Positions 1 to 8,502 of a DNA stretch of 64,000 nucleotides are shown here, piece after piece (position 1 is the stretch's first letter; every line of letters starts with the position of its first letter). Location: the NCBI GenBank assembly GCA_903870015.1, contig CAIQBE010000003.1, forward strand, positions 1 through 64,000, given 5' to 3'. The notes beneath the pieces are model-generated. The model was not told the DNA's origin. It ran no database searches and was given only the letters and a program-made list of their open reading frames with translations. The stretch comes from an uncultured Thiotrichales bacterium. Its GTDB lineage: Bacteria > Pseudomonadota > Gammaproteobacteria > Francisellales > CACEW01. The position numbers and the translations under genes were made by a program.

Positions 1-64
1 ATAAATATTGTTTTTTTCTATTTTATTGTTTATTATGAATATATATTAATGGCTGGGCAAAGAC

Positions 65-1213
65 ATGCGTGCATTGACTTTGAGTTTTCTTCAATCACTG
101 GTGACTACATTCAGTGCTACCAGCACTCGGTTTTTTCGTGGTGGCCGCGGAATTTTGTCATTGCAAGCTATTGTTGGACGTGTGTACGAGGATCAGAAGG
201 AAAATCCCCATCGCTATCCTGATGGTAAAAATACGCCTTTGAATAATCTTGAGCATATTGATGATCTTATTGCTTTATTTAATGATCGTAGGGGCTGGAG
301 TAAAACTCGAGATAAAGAGCGCGTTTATCAAATTCCCACCATAACGTCAAATGTTACGGATGAAATTTTTAAAAAGCTTGCACCAGTTTTATATCGCGCT
401 GCGGCTCTTACCACTCTGCGTGATCTTGGTACAGATGAGCATTTCAAGGCCTTTGGTCAAGACTCGCTTGATATTATTATTCGAGATTTTAAGGTAGTTG
501 AGCCTAAATCCCCCGCAGAGTTTGCTGCCTTAAAGGACTATGTTCCTATGTTACGCAGAATGCATGAAAGGGGAGAGGTAATACCAATGTCAGTATTGGA
601 GCGTTATCCAGAAATTGCTGACGTTGGCAAACACTTAGAGGGGGATGTTATGTGGCGAGAGGTTCGAGCTCTCCCGTTGTTTGAGGAGGTTTCTCCACCT
701 GGTGTTGATGAATTGCGTACACAGATTAACTCCCTGTGGACTCCTGCTCTTTTGCCACGTCAGCAATTTAATCTTAACAAAATAAAACATGATGACTCTT
801 TAGCTCATGCTCTTAGTGAAGCAGCGTTAACTGAAGGTGATTTAAAGAATTTAGCAAAGTTGCCTAAAGAGTATTTTAATTGTGAGCAATTAGGTCGTTT
901 TTTTAATGCTATCAATTCTTCTGAGGGGCATTTAAGCATTGAAAAACTGGTTAATTTAATTGCTACTGCTTATGAGCGGTTGCCGCGTGCTCGAGGTGCT
1001 CTTGTGGCTCCGTCTTTGACTGACGAATATATTGTATACTTGCTGATACATGATGGTACAAGGCAGGCTAGTAATAGGCTGGCCCTGCCGAGCCCTGCCG
1101 GGGCCTTTATATTCCACCATTCTAATCCTTTGCACTTAGCGAGAGCTGCTTCGACTCGTGGTTCTTCATCTTCGGAGGGTTTCGCGTCCGTGCCCTCTGA
1201 GATTAAGCCTTAA
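65..1213 (+). CDS. Orphan protein of unknown function, possible effector
   Basis: I do not recognise this 382-residue protein. It is soluble, mixed alpha/beta in character, with no signal peptide and no clear membrane segment. The last 30 residues are Ser-rich and low complexity. The preceding in-frame ATG at 35 runs straight into a TAA, so 65 is the first usable ATG; only a weak purine stretch (GGGCAAAG) precedes it. The first 50 bases are very AT-rich, as with other accessory genes in this window. Its stop lies one base from the stop of convergent rluD. The accessory look is seen in the sequence; a host-directed role is inference only. Confidence 0.6.
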   Translation: MRALTLSFLQSLVTTFSATSTRFFRGGRGILSLQAIVGRVYEDQKENPHRYPDGKNTPLNNLEHIDDLIALFNDRRGWSKTRDKERVYQIPTITSNVTDEIFKKLAPVLYRAAALTTLRDLGTDEHFKAFGQDSLDIIIRDFKVVEPKSPAEFAALKDYVPMLRRMHERGEVIPMSVLERYPEIADVGKHLEGDVMWREVRALPLFEEVSPPGVDELRTQINSLWTPALLPRQQFNLNKIKHDDSLAHALSEAALTEGDLKNLAKLPKEYFNCEQLGRFFNAINSSEGHLSIEKLVNLIATAYERLPRARGALVAPSLTDEYIVYLLIHDGTRQASNRLALPSPAGAFIFHHSNPLHLARAASTRGSSSSEGFASVPSEIKP

Positions 1214-1214
1214 G

Positions 1215-2150
1215 TTATTTGAGTATCTCAAACAATTTTTTTAAATCCTCAGGAATTTCGCAGCGCCATTCCATGGGTTCTTCTGTCATCGGATGATTGA
1301 GCGCCAGATATTCGGCATGTAGCGCTTGGCGGGGGAATTGATGGAGGGCTTGCCACAAGCCCTCGGGGTATTCTTTGTGTTTAGGTACTTTGCGGCCATA
1401 GGTCGGGTCGCCCACGAGTGGGTAGCCAATATGTGCCATATGCACGCGGATTTGATGGGTTCGTCCGGTGTGGAGCTTAGCGCGGATTAAAGTTAAATTG
1501 GTATAGCGTTTGATAATTTCATAATCGGTTTTCGCGGGCTTAGCGCTTTCCATGTGTAAAAGCACAGCCATTTTTTGGCGATCTTTGGGGTGACGTCCCA
1601 TGGCGGCATCTACTGTTCCTCCGCTGACTAATTCTCCTAAGACTAAGGCGATATAATGCCTTTTGATTTCACGCGCCTGCATGGCTTTGATTAAGGCATT
1701 ATGTGCTTCTAACGTTTTGGCAACGACCATGAGACCCGAGGTTTCTTTATCCAGGCGATGGACAATGCCGGCTCTGGGCAAAGTATTTTGTGTGGGGCAA
1801 TGATGTAGTAAAGCATTTAACAAAGTTCCGGATCGTTGCCCTGCTCCTGGATGCACCGTTAAGCCTGCGGGTTTGTTAATGACGAGCATGGCCTCGTCCT
1901 CAAAGACAATATTTAATGGGATGTCTTCGGGGAGATCTTCGAGTATTTCTTCGGCTTGTGGTACGAGCGTAATGATTTCGTCGCCATTGACTTTGGTTTT
2001 GCCTTCTAAAGTTTTGCCATTGACTAACAGGTGCCCTGCTTTGAGCCATAATTGTAATTGGCTGCGCGAGTATTCTTTAAAAAGTTCGGCAAGTACTTTG
2101 TCTAAGCGTTGTCCTTGGGCTTCGATGGGGATTACTTTGGTCATGTTCAT
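1215..2150 (-). CDS. rluD: 23S rRNA pseudouridine synthase RluD
   Basis: Converts uridines in helix 69 of 23S rRNA (E. coli positions 1911, 1915, 1917) to pseudouridine during 50S assembly. The 311-residue protein has an N-terminal S4 RNA-binding domain (about residues 13-70) and the RluA-family catalytic domain with motif HRLDKETSG, whose Asp134 is the expected nucleophile. Length is normal. It is the last gene of a lepB-rnc-rluD operon: its ATG overlaps the TAA of rnc by one base, which suggests translational coupling. An alternative start is Met3. The RluA family is certain; RluD rather than RluC follows from the S4 domain and overall match. Confidence 0.93.
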   Translation of the reverse strand: MNMTKVIPIEAQGQRLDKVLAELFKEYSRSQLQLWLKAGHLLVNGKTLEGKTKVNGDEIITLVPQAEEILEDLPEDIPLNIVFEDEAMLVINKPAGLTVHPGAGQRSGTLLNALLHHCPTQNTLPRAGIVHRLDKETSGLMVVAKTLEAHNALIKAMQAREIKRHYIALVLGELVSGGTVDAAMGRHPKDRQKMAVLLHMESAKPAKTDYEIIKRYTNLTLIRAKLHTGRTHQIRVHMAHIGYPLVGDPTYGRKVPKHKEYPEGLWQALHQFPRQALHAEYLALNHPMTEEPMEWRCEIPEDLKKLFEILK

Positions 2151-2836
2151 TATTTTTTACTGCTTAATAGTTCAAACATGGCTTGAGCCGCACGTTGTTC
2201 GGCGATTTTCTTACTGACCCCTTTGGCTTCGGTGGTGGCGTTGCAGGCGGTTACTGTGCATTTGACATAAAAAGTTTTATCGTGATCAGGGCCCTCTTCT
2301 TTTAAAACTTCATAACTAGGAAGTGCGAAGTTTTTGGATTGTAGCCATTCTTGTAGTAGGCTTTTCGAGTCACGCGTTGCAGTTTCTGGGCTAACGGCAT
2401 TTAGACGCTCGGTAAACCATTTTAATAACAGTGCTTGAATGGTATTAATATTGCTATCGATAAAAATCGCCCCGATGATTGCCTCAAGTGCATCTTCGAG
2501 CGTGGAGCTGCGGCGAAAGCCGCCCGTGTTAAGTTCGCCAAAGCCTAAGCGTAGTAAATCACCCAGGCCCATGGTGCGGGCCATTTCTGCTAGTGTTTCG
2601 CCTTTGACTAAAGTTGCGCGTAGGCGGGTGAGCTCACCTTCAGTGGCTGTGGGGAATTTACGAAACAAAGCTTCGGCAATGGTTGCGCTTAATATGGCAT
2701 CGCCTAAAAACTCTAAGCGTTCATTGTTGTCGGAGCCCTCAAAGCTTCGATGCGTTAAGGCTTGCTCTAGTAAATTAGTATTTTTAAAAGTATATCCCAA
2801 CGTTTCACTTAGGCGATATAAATCTATGGGGTTCAT
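2150..2836 (-). CDS. rnc: Ribonuclease III
   Basis: Double-strand-specific endoribonuclease that processes rRNA precursors and structured mRNAs. The 228-residue protein shows the RNase III signature NNERLEFLGDAIL around residues 37-49 and the second acidic patch (LEDALEAIIGAIF, about 113-125). It ends with a double-stranded RNA-binding domain (about 155-225). The start overlaps the lepB stop as ATGA. In many gammaproteobacteria lepB-rnc is followed by era and recO; here rluD takes that place. Confidence 0.96.
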   Translation of the reverse strand: MNPIDLYRLSETLGYTFKNTNLLEQALTHRSFEGSDNNERLEFLGDAILSATIAEALFRKFPTATEGELTRLRATLVKGETLAEMARTMGLGDLLRLGFGELNTGGFRRSSTLEDALEAIIGAIFIDSNINTIQALLLKWFTERLNAVSPETATRDSKSLLQEWLQSKNFALPSYEVLKEEGPDHDKTFYVKCTVTACNATTEAKGVSKKIAEQRAAQAMFELLSSKK

Positions 2837-3666
2837 GGCAGTAAAGTACCGATACGATGAAAGCGCACGCTATGGGTGGTTGAATCCCAGCTAAAGAAAA
2901 TTACCCAGGCGCGGCCAGTAAAACCTTGTTCTGGTGCAAAGCCCCACATGCGGCTATCATCGCTGTTATCGCGATTATCGCCCATCATAAAATATTCTCC
3001 TTTGGGGACGACTAAATCTTTAAAGTCGGTTGCTGGAATTGCCGGTGCATTAAAAATGTTATGGCTCTTGATGCCAATGATGCTGTGATATTCTTTGACG
3101 GCGGTTGAGCCTAAATTAGCATTATTGGGTTCGGTAGTTGTTTCGATCAAAGTTTGTGGCACGGGGCGATCATTGATATAAAGTTGTTTGTTAATATAGC
3201 TGATGCGATCGCCAGGTGTTCCGATAATGGTTTTAATGAGAGATACTTGGGGGTTGGCGGGATCTTTGAATACTGCAATATCACCAGTGTGGGGTTCGCC
3301 GATTGGGATCACTTTGGTGCCCACAAACGGCAGACGGATGCCATAGCTAAATTTGCTTACAAGGACAAAGTCACCTAATTGAATGGTGGGTAGCATCGAT
3401 CCTGAAGGTACAATATAGGGCTCTACCAAAAAGCTGCGAATCAAAAATACGATTAAAAATACCGAAAACAATGACCGGGAATAATCGGCAAGTAACGGCG
3501 CCTTAATCGCTTCTTCTTTGGCTTTTTTTGATAGGCTATCAAAATCGGCAATGTCAGCACGCGCACGCGCTACGCGTTGCTTGTAAAAAAAACGCTGGTC
3601 AATCAAATAAATGATCCCAGAAACCACTGTTAATACAAATAAACCCCACTCAAAATAAATGCCCAT
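2833..3666 (-). CDS. lepB: Signal peptidase I
   Basis: Membrane-bound serine/lysine peptidase that removes signal peptides from exported proteins at the periplasmic face. The 277-residue protein has two N-terminal membrane segments (about 6-24 and 65-80). The catalytic serine is in PSGSMLPT (Ser90), and the general-base lysine is in the SLIKTIIGTPGD segment. The conserved GDNRDNSDDSRMWG box lies near the C-terminus. It heads the lepB-rnc-rluD operon and overlaps rnc by four bases. A GGA stands nine bases before the ATG. lepA, its common upstream neighbour, is not present. Confidence 0.96.
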   Translation of the reverse strand: MGIYFEWGLFVLTVVSGIIYLIDQRFFYKQRVARARADIADFDSLSKKAKEEAIKAPLLADYSRSLFSVFLIVFLIRSFLVEPYIVPSGSMLPTIQLGDFVLVSKFSYGIRLPFVGTKVIPIGEPHTGDIAVFKDPANPQVSLIKTIIGTPGDRISYINKQLYINDRPVPQTLIETTTEPNNANLGSTAVKEYHSIIGIKSHNIFNAPAIPATDFKDLVVPKGEYFMMGDNRDNSDDSRMWGFAPEQGFTGRAWVIFFSWDSTTHSVRFHRIGTLLP

Positions 3667-3734
3667 CGTTGTTCATCCAGCTTCCTTGTAATGGCAGTCA
3701 TTATGCCTGAATATGCTGCAAAGCGCAAAAGCTG

Positions 3735-4535
3735 CTATGCCGCGGGTGTGGCGGTTGCTGCTAATGGGTCTACTGCTATGGGCGCTGCTATTGTAGCTCC
3801 TGCGGCATGTGCAAAAGGTGCTGGCGTAGCTGCAGCTCTGGGCAGTATTGGTATTGATGCGTAACTATGAAAATTAATGACTGCGTTGATTAGGTCATCT
3901 AATCTCGAAAACCATCCCTGGCGCATTTTTTTAATCATTGGGTCGGCGAGGAGTCTTTGTATCTCAGCTTGGGCAGTGTCTGATGTTGTATTTTCATGGA
4001 GTGTTGCTAATAACCTTACAGCGCCATCGCGCTTAGAGCGAAGAAGTTCAGGCAAAGGCGTTGTGTTGAATTGCTCGTCTTTTAAGTAATTTTCTAATCT
4101 TATTTTTAGCTGAGCCCTCTCTAGACTTTTGGCTATTTCAATATAGCCTATTGCTTTTGCGCTTTCAACGTCTATATTCATGGGATTTGCGCCTTTTGCA
4201 AGTAGGGCGTTCACTACGCGTAAATTATTATATTGAGCGGCATAGTATAAGGCGCTTGTATAATGAATTAGCATGGTTCCCATGCCTCCGGTTATTATGC
4301 GCTCTGCCCTATCAATGTCAACCCCGTCTGTTGAAATTAACAGAAGTGCATTTTCCGTACTCTGGTCGCTATTTTTCCTGATGGCAAAAATTAAGGCGGT
4401 CCAATACCTAGAAAACTCAGCTTGGATGTACTTATTAATATCGTTCGGATCTCTCTTAATGATATTCCTAATAGTATCGGCGGAATCTTCCCTTGTGATT
4501 GCTTCTATTAACGGTGTCGTTCTAAAGTATGCCAT
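3735..4535 (-). CDS. Ankyrin-repeat protein, putative effector
   Basis: A 266-residue protein with at least two ankyrin-type units. One N-terminal unit begins TPLIEAI and runs into TALIFAIRK. A better one is TSALYYAAQYNNLRVVNALLAKGANP (about residues 92-117), which carries the helix-turn-helix and GANP loop typical of the family. The middle is helical and charged. The last 40 residues are Ala/Pro-rich and low complexity, like the ends of other accessory genes here. No signal peptide or membrane segment is seen. Ankyrin repeats mediate protein binding and are common in effectors of amoeba-associated bacteria; the host target is unknown. It lies alone between lepB and ttcA. Confidence 0.72.
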   Translation of the reverse strand: MAYFRTTPLIEAITREDSADTIRNIIKRDPNDINKYIQAEFSRYWTALIFAIRKNSDQSTENALLLISTDGVDIDRAERIITGGMGTMLIHYTSALYYAAQYNNLRVVNALLAKGANPMNIDVESAKAIGYIEIAKSLERAQLKIRLENYLKDEQFNTTPLPELLRSKRDGAVRLLATLHENTTSDTAQAEIQRLLADPMIKKMRQGWFSRLDDLINAVINFHSYASIPILPRAAATPAPFAHAAGATIAAPIAVDPLAATATPAA

Positions 4536-4556
4536 TTTATATCCTCTTCAGTTAAG

Positions 4557-5378
4557 TTAGTTGTTTTCTTCGTCTATGAAAATATTTTCCTCTTCCTCTG
4601 TTGCGCCTGTCCCTGGTCGCATATTTTTAAAATCCCATAAACGTTTATCCATCAGATGTGATGGTTCAATGTGTTGTAAGGCGTGTAAAATATTGCTGGG
4701 GATTTTGGGGTTGGTTTTGGCTAAGTCATCGATGAGTGTTTTTACTTTTTTGCGCACGAGATTTTCTTGTGAGCCACACAATGTGCAGGGAATGATGGGG
4801 AAGGCTTGTTCTTTGGCGTATTCGATAATATCAGCTTCCTGGCAATAGGCTAAAGGCCTAATCACTAAATGCTTGCCATCATCGGATAGTAATTTTGGCG
4901 GCATGGATTTAATCTGGCCATTGTATAAAATCGACATGAGCAATGTTGTAATCATGTCGTCGCGATGATGGCCGAGTGCCACTTTGTTAAAGCCGTTGTC
5001 TTCGGCGTAACGATAAATATTGCCGCGGCGTAGGCGTGAGCATAGTGAGCAGTACGTTTTGCCTTCGGGGATTTTTTCTTTTACTATTGAGTAAGTGTCG
5101 CGACGTAAAATTTCATAAGGCAAGCGATGGTCTTCGAGCCAGGCGCGTAACTTTGAATCATCCCAGCCGGGTTGTGCTTGATCCAAGGTAAAGACAAAGA
5201 GTTCAAAGTTATAATTGGATTCAACGCGCAGTTGTGCCAAGAGTGACACCATGGTGAATGAATCTTTGCCGCCCGAGAGGCAGGCCATGACGCGATCGCC
5301 TTTTTGAATCATGTCAAAATCACGCGCAGCGCGGCTAAGGTAATGGAATAATTTTTTCTCGACTTTTGTATTGCTCAT
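4557..5378 (-). CDS. ttcA: tRNA 2-thiocytidine synthetase TtcA
   Basis: ATP- and iron-sulfur-dependent enzyme that thiolates cytidine 32 of several tRNAs. The ATP-binding PP-loop SGGKDS is at residues 35-40, the CxxC pair at Cys110/Cys113 ([10 protein letters not shown]) and a second pair at Cys198/Cys201 (PCTLCGSQ). I chose the ATG at 5378 because a GGA lies ten bases upstream. The longer reading frame to 5393 begins with TTG inside the terminator region of the upstream gene, and an ATG at 5387 has no room for a ribosome site. The C-terminal tail is acidic. It is transcribed after the porin gene but separated from it by a terminator. Confidence 0.93.
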   Translation of the reverse strand: MSNTKVEKKLFHYLSRAARDFDMIQKGDRVMACLSGGKDSFTMVSLLAQLRVESNYNFELFVFTLDQAQPGWDDSKLRAWLEDHRLPYEILRRDTYSIVKEKIPEGKTYCSLCSRLRRGNIYRYAEDNGFNKVALGHHRDDMITTLLMSILYNGQIKSMPPKLLSDDGKHLVIRPLAYCQEADIIEYAKEQAFPIIPCTLCGSQENLVRKKVKTLIDDLAKTNPKIPSNILHALQHIEPSHLMDKRLWDFKNMRPGTGATEEEENIFIDEENN

Positions 5379-5392
5379 ATTGTACATATCCA

Positions 5393-5422
5393 AATAAAAA
5401 AGCCACAGAGTGCTGTGGCTTT
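5393..5422 (-). terminator. Rho-independent terminator of the OmpA-like gene
   Basis: On the minus strand, 17 bases after the porin stop codon, a perfect 10-bp stem (5399-5408 paired with 5413-5422) closes a 4-base loop. The stem is followed by TTTTTATTT. It separates the abundant porin transcript from ttcA. Confidence 0.85.
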
Positions 5423-5439
5423 GGGTGTTGCTGTATTAA

Positions 5440-6489
5440 TTAATGATCCGCTTTGTAAGGCACGGGCACTTTGGCCTCTACCCTTCTGTTTTCCTGGCGT
5501 CCCTTTAAGGTTGCATTGGAGGCGACAGGATTTTTGGACCCCATGGCTACGATTTGTATGCGTGAGCTTTGGATTTTTGAAGTTTGTACTAGGTATTGTT
5601 TAACCGCATTCGCTCTTTGCTTAGAGATAGTTTGGTTAAATTTCGCAGGACCTTCGCTGCTGGCATAGCCGTAGAGCACAACGGTGGTATTTGGATAGGC
5701 ATTCATAAAGGTGCCTAAGCTTGCCACCGGCGTGTTAAATTGGTTTTGGATGCTGGTTTGGTTTTGTTTAAAGTGGATGTTGAGGTGCATGACCATGTTG
5801 TCGCCATTGAATGTTACGCAACCGGCCTCATTGCCTAATTTGTTATTTTTGCACATATGTACGCCATTGGGTAGAATTGGCTTTAGCGTGGTTTGTGCGG
5901 TTTGTAGCATTTGTTGTTGTTCTGTAGCAATAGGCATTTGTACAGCAGGTTGTACTACTTTTTTGTTGCCGCCAAAGTACCAGGTAAAGTTACCAGTTAC
6001 TATTGTTTCTGCTTGCCAAGAAGGCGATTCTTGCATGACTTCTTTGCCAGAGATACCGATGCTGACGGTTGGGGATAGTTTGAAATCTATGCCTAGGCCG
6101 TAATCTTGGACAAAGCTGGTTCCGGAGGTATTGGTTAATGTGCCGATACCTGCTAATAAATATGGGGTGAATGCGGTATGATTTGCAGCATTCAGGCGTC
6201 CTTCAACCGTCCAGATGGTCGTGTCGGGTCTGCCGTTTCCGCCTGGGGTCGTAGGTGCGGTGAAGCCGACCTGTGTTTGCACTCCAAATAAATTATTAAT
6301 GTTGTAACCAAGGCCGATGCTGGCGTAGGTGGCGTTATATAAACTTTGGCCTGGTTGTTGGGGTAAATAGGCACCAAAGCTTAATGGTATGTAGAAAGTA
6401 TTGCTTTGATCGTATAATGGGCTTGCCATTGCTGTTTTTGCAGCTAGCGCGATGAGCGTTACACCCATTATTTTTGCTATTTTTTTCAT
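5440..6489 (-). CDS. OmpA-family outer membrane protein
   Basis: A 349-residue exported protein with a signal peptide (charged start MKKIAKIMG, hydrophobic core, likely cleavage after AKTAMA). It has an N-terminal eight-strand-type beta-barrel (about 25-175) and a C-terminal OmpA-like peptidoglycan-binding domain (about 225-345). The latter contains the LYGYASSEGPAKFNQTISKQ segment and a NRRVEAKV end, matching the family pattern. It probably tethers the outer membrane to the cell wall. Two Cys in the linker (CKNNKLGNEAGC) may form a disulfide. It has its own promoter and terminator, consistent with high single-gene expression. An AGGA stands ten bases before the ATG. Confidence 0.9.
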   Translation of the reverse strand: MKKIAKIMGVTLIALAAKTAMASPLYDQSNTFYIPLSFGAYLPQQPGQSLYNATYASIGLGYNINNLFGVQTQVGFTAPTTPGGNGRPDTTIWTVEGRLNAANHTAFTPYLLAGIGTLTNTSGTSFVQDYGLGIDFKLSPTVSIGISGKEVMQESPSWQAETIVTGNFTWYFGGNKKVVQPAVQMPIATEQQQMLQTAQTTLKPILPNGVHMCKNNKLGNEAGCVTFNGDNMVMHLNIHFKQNQTSIQNQFNTPVASLGTFMNAYPNTTVVLYGYASSEGPAKFNQTISKQRANAVKQYLVQTSKIQSSRIQIVAMGSKNPVASNATLKGRQENRRVEAKVPVPYKADH

Positions 6490-6527
6490 GTGGTTTATTT
6501 CCTTTATTTATGAATTTATTGCAAGGT

Positions 6528-6555
6528 ATTATACTCGGCTTCAAGAAAATTGCAA
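6528..6555 (-). promoter_or_regulatory. Sigma-70 promoter of the OmpA-like gene
   Basis: On the minus strand, TTGCAA (6550-6555) and a perfect TATAAT (6528-6533) are separated by 16 bases, upstream of the porin ATG at 6489. The -35 hexamer overlaps the 3' region of acs. Confidence 0.65.
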
Positions 6556-8427
6556 TTTTAAATCACTGATTAATTTATTAATACAAGAGGGATCTGCTAG
6601 GGTGCTAAGATCTCCAAAATGACTGCGTTCACCTTCCACCATTTTGCGTAAAATTCGGCGCATGATTTTACCCGAGCGAGTTTTGGGGAGCTCGTTCACA
6701 AATTGAATGTAATCGACTGTTGCCACCGGGCCAATTTCTTTGCGTACTAATTTTCGCAGTGTTTCTTCCAGATTGTAATCTGCGTGCGCTTCTAATTTTA
6801 GGATAATAAAAGCGTAAATACCATCCCCTTTAATGGGGTGTGGGTATCCGACCACGGCGGCCTCAGCAACGCGATTATCTAGTGTCAGTGCGCTTTCAAC
6901 TTCAGCCGTTCCTATGCGATGCCCCGAAATTTTTAAGACATCATCCATTCGTCCTAATAGCCAGTAATCACCTTCGGCATCCCGTTTTGCGGCATCGCCT
7001 GTGGCATAGTAGCCTGGATAAATTTTTAAATAGGTATCGACAAAGCGTTGGTGATTGCCGTAAATCGTGCGCATAATCCCTGGCCAGGGTTTTTCAATGA
7101 CTAAAGCGCCCTCACCCGGGCCTTCGATAATATTTAGTTCTGGATCAAGTAGTGCTGGTTTAATTCCAAAAAAAGGTCGCATGGCAGCGCCGGGTTTTTG
7201 CTGATCCATTGCCACCATAGGCGCCATGGTAATGCCGCCCGTTTCAGTCTGCCACCAGGTGTCCATAATTGGGCAGTGTTTATTGCCCACTTTTTCGAAA
7301 TACCACTCCCAGGCTTCAAAGTTAATGGGTTCGCCGACGCTGCCTAGGATCCGTAAGCTGGTTCTTGAGCTTGTCGTTAATTCGCTATCGCCGTGTTGCA
7401 TGAGCATGCGGAGTAACGTGGGCGCTGTATAAAAAACGTTGACTTGGTATTGATCGATAATTTCCCATATGCGTGCTGGGGTTGGGTAGATGGGGGTGCC
7501 TTCGTAAATCATCACGGTTGAGGCATTGGCCAAGGGGCCGTAGACTACGTAAGAATGTCCTGTAATCCAGCCAATATCTGCTGTGCAAAAATAGATATCA
7601 TTCGGTTTGATGTCGAAGACATATTTGAAAGTGTAGGCGGCATAAGTTAAATAACCGCCCGTGGTATGCACGATGCCCTTGGGCTGGCCGGTGGATCCTG
7701 AGGTGTAGAGAATAAATAAGGGGGCATCTGCGTCCATGGGCTCGGGTTCGCAATAAGGTTCTTGTTCTGCTAAGGCTTTTAAGGCGTCGATGTCTCTGCC
7801 CTCAATCCATTGGCAGGTATGTTCATTGCGTTTGATGACAAATACGGTGCTGACACAGCTAATGTCTTTTAATGCTTCATCCACATTGGCTTTGTAGGGT
7901 AATAGTGTTTGGCCACGATAGGCATCATTGGCGGTGATCACCGCCTTGCATTCGGCATCTATGATTCTGTTTTTGAGCGACTCGGGTGAAAAGCCACCAA
8001 AGACCACGGAATGTATCGCCCCGATGCGGGCGCAGGCCAGCATTGCTGCAATAGCCTCTGGGATCATGGGCATGTATAAGCATACGCGGTCACCCTTATT
8101 AATCTCTCGGCTTTTTAAGAGATTAGCAAAGCGATTGACTAAATCATAGAGGTCTTGATAGCTTAGTGCTCTGGTTTCATTAGGCTCATTGCCTTGCCAA
8201 AGAATTGCAGTTTTTTTGGCATGTAGTGCTAAGTGTCGATCTAGGCAATTGCTGCTGGCGTTTAAATTAGCGCCCAAAAACCATTTGATGTCACCTGATG
8301 TCAAGTTGCCTTCTGAAACTTTATCCCAGGGTCTGTGCCATGTGATGAGTTCTTTAGCAGCTTTGTCCCAAAAGGCTTCTGGGTTTTGTAAAGATTCTTG
8401 ATAGCGTTTTTGATAGTCTATAAACAT
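6541..8427 (-). CDS. acs: Acetyl-CoA synthetase
   Basis: Makes acetyl-CoA from acetate, CoA and ATP through acetyl-AMP. The 628-residue protein carries the AMP-binding P-loop YTSGSTGQPKGIVHTTGGY, the motif WWQTETGG and the C-terminal KTRSGKIMRRILRK. The lysine of this last motif is the residue acetylated in the family to switch the enzyme off. Length is slightly below the usual 645-655. It stands alone between the two terminator/promoter regions; no acetate-permease gene (actP) is nearby. Acs rather than a longer-chain acyl-CoA synthetase is supported by similarity along its whole length. Confidence 0.95.
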   Translation of the reverse strand: MFIDYQKRYQESLQNPEAFWDKAAKELITWHRPWDKVSEGNLTSGDIKWFLGANLNASSNCLDRHLALHAKKTAILWQGNEPNETRALSYQDLYDLVNRFANLLKSREINKGDRVCLYMPMIPEAIAAMLACARIGAIHSVVFGGFSPESLKNRIIDAECKAVITANDAYRGQTLLPYKANVDEALKDISCVSTVFVIKRNEHTCQWIEGRDIDALKALAEQEPYCEPEPMDADAPLFILYTSGSTGQPKGIVHTTGGYLTYAAYTFKYVFDIKPNDIYFCTADIGWITGHSYVVYGPLANASTVMIYEGTPIYPTPARIWEIIDQYQVNVFYTAPTLLRMLMQHGDSELTTSSRTSLRILGSVGEPINFEAWEWYFEKVGNKHCPIMDTWWQTETGGITMAPMVAMDQQKPGAAMRPFFGIKPALLDPELNIIEGPGEGALVIEKPWPGIMRTIYGNHQRFVDTYLKIYPGYYATGDAAKRDAEGDYWLLGRMDDVLKISGHRIGTAEVESALTLDNRVAEAAVVGYPHPIKGDGIYAFIILKLEAHADYNLEETLRKLVRKEIGPVATVDYIQFVNELPKTRSGKIMRRILRKMVEGERSHFGDLSTLADPSCINKLISDLKLQFS

Positions 8428-8431
8428 AAAA

Positions 8432-8483
8432 TTAAGGCCTTATTTTATCAATGGTATTCGCCACTTTAAAATAATAGCCTTAA
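8432..8483 (-). terminator. Hairpin terminator between the 798-residue protein gene and acs
   Basis: Arms at 8432-8438/8440-8447 pair with 8467-8474/8477-8483 (15 pairs with a small asymmetric bulge, 19-base loop). On the minus strand the stem is followed by TTTTA just before the acs ATG. Likely ends the transcript of the upstream gene; it could also shape the acs leader. Confidence 0.5.
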
Positions 8484-8502
8484 AAAATAAACTAAAATAT
8501 AT

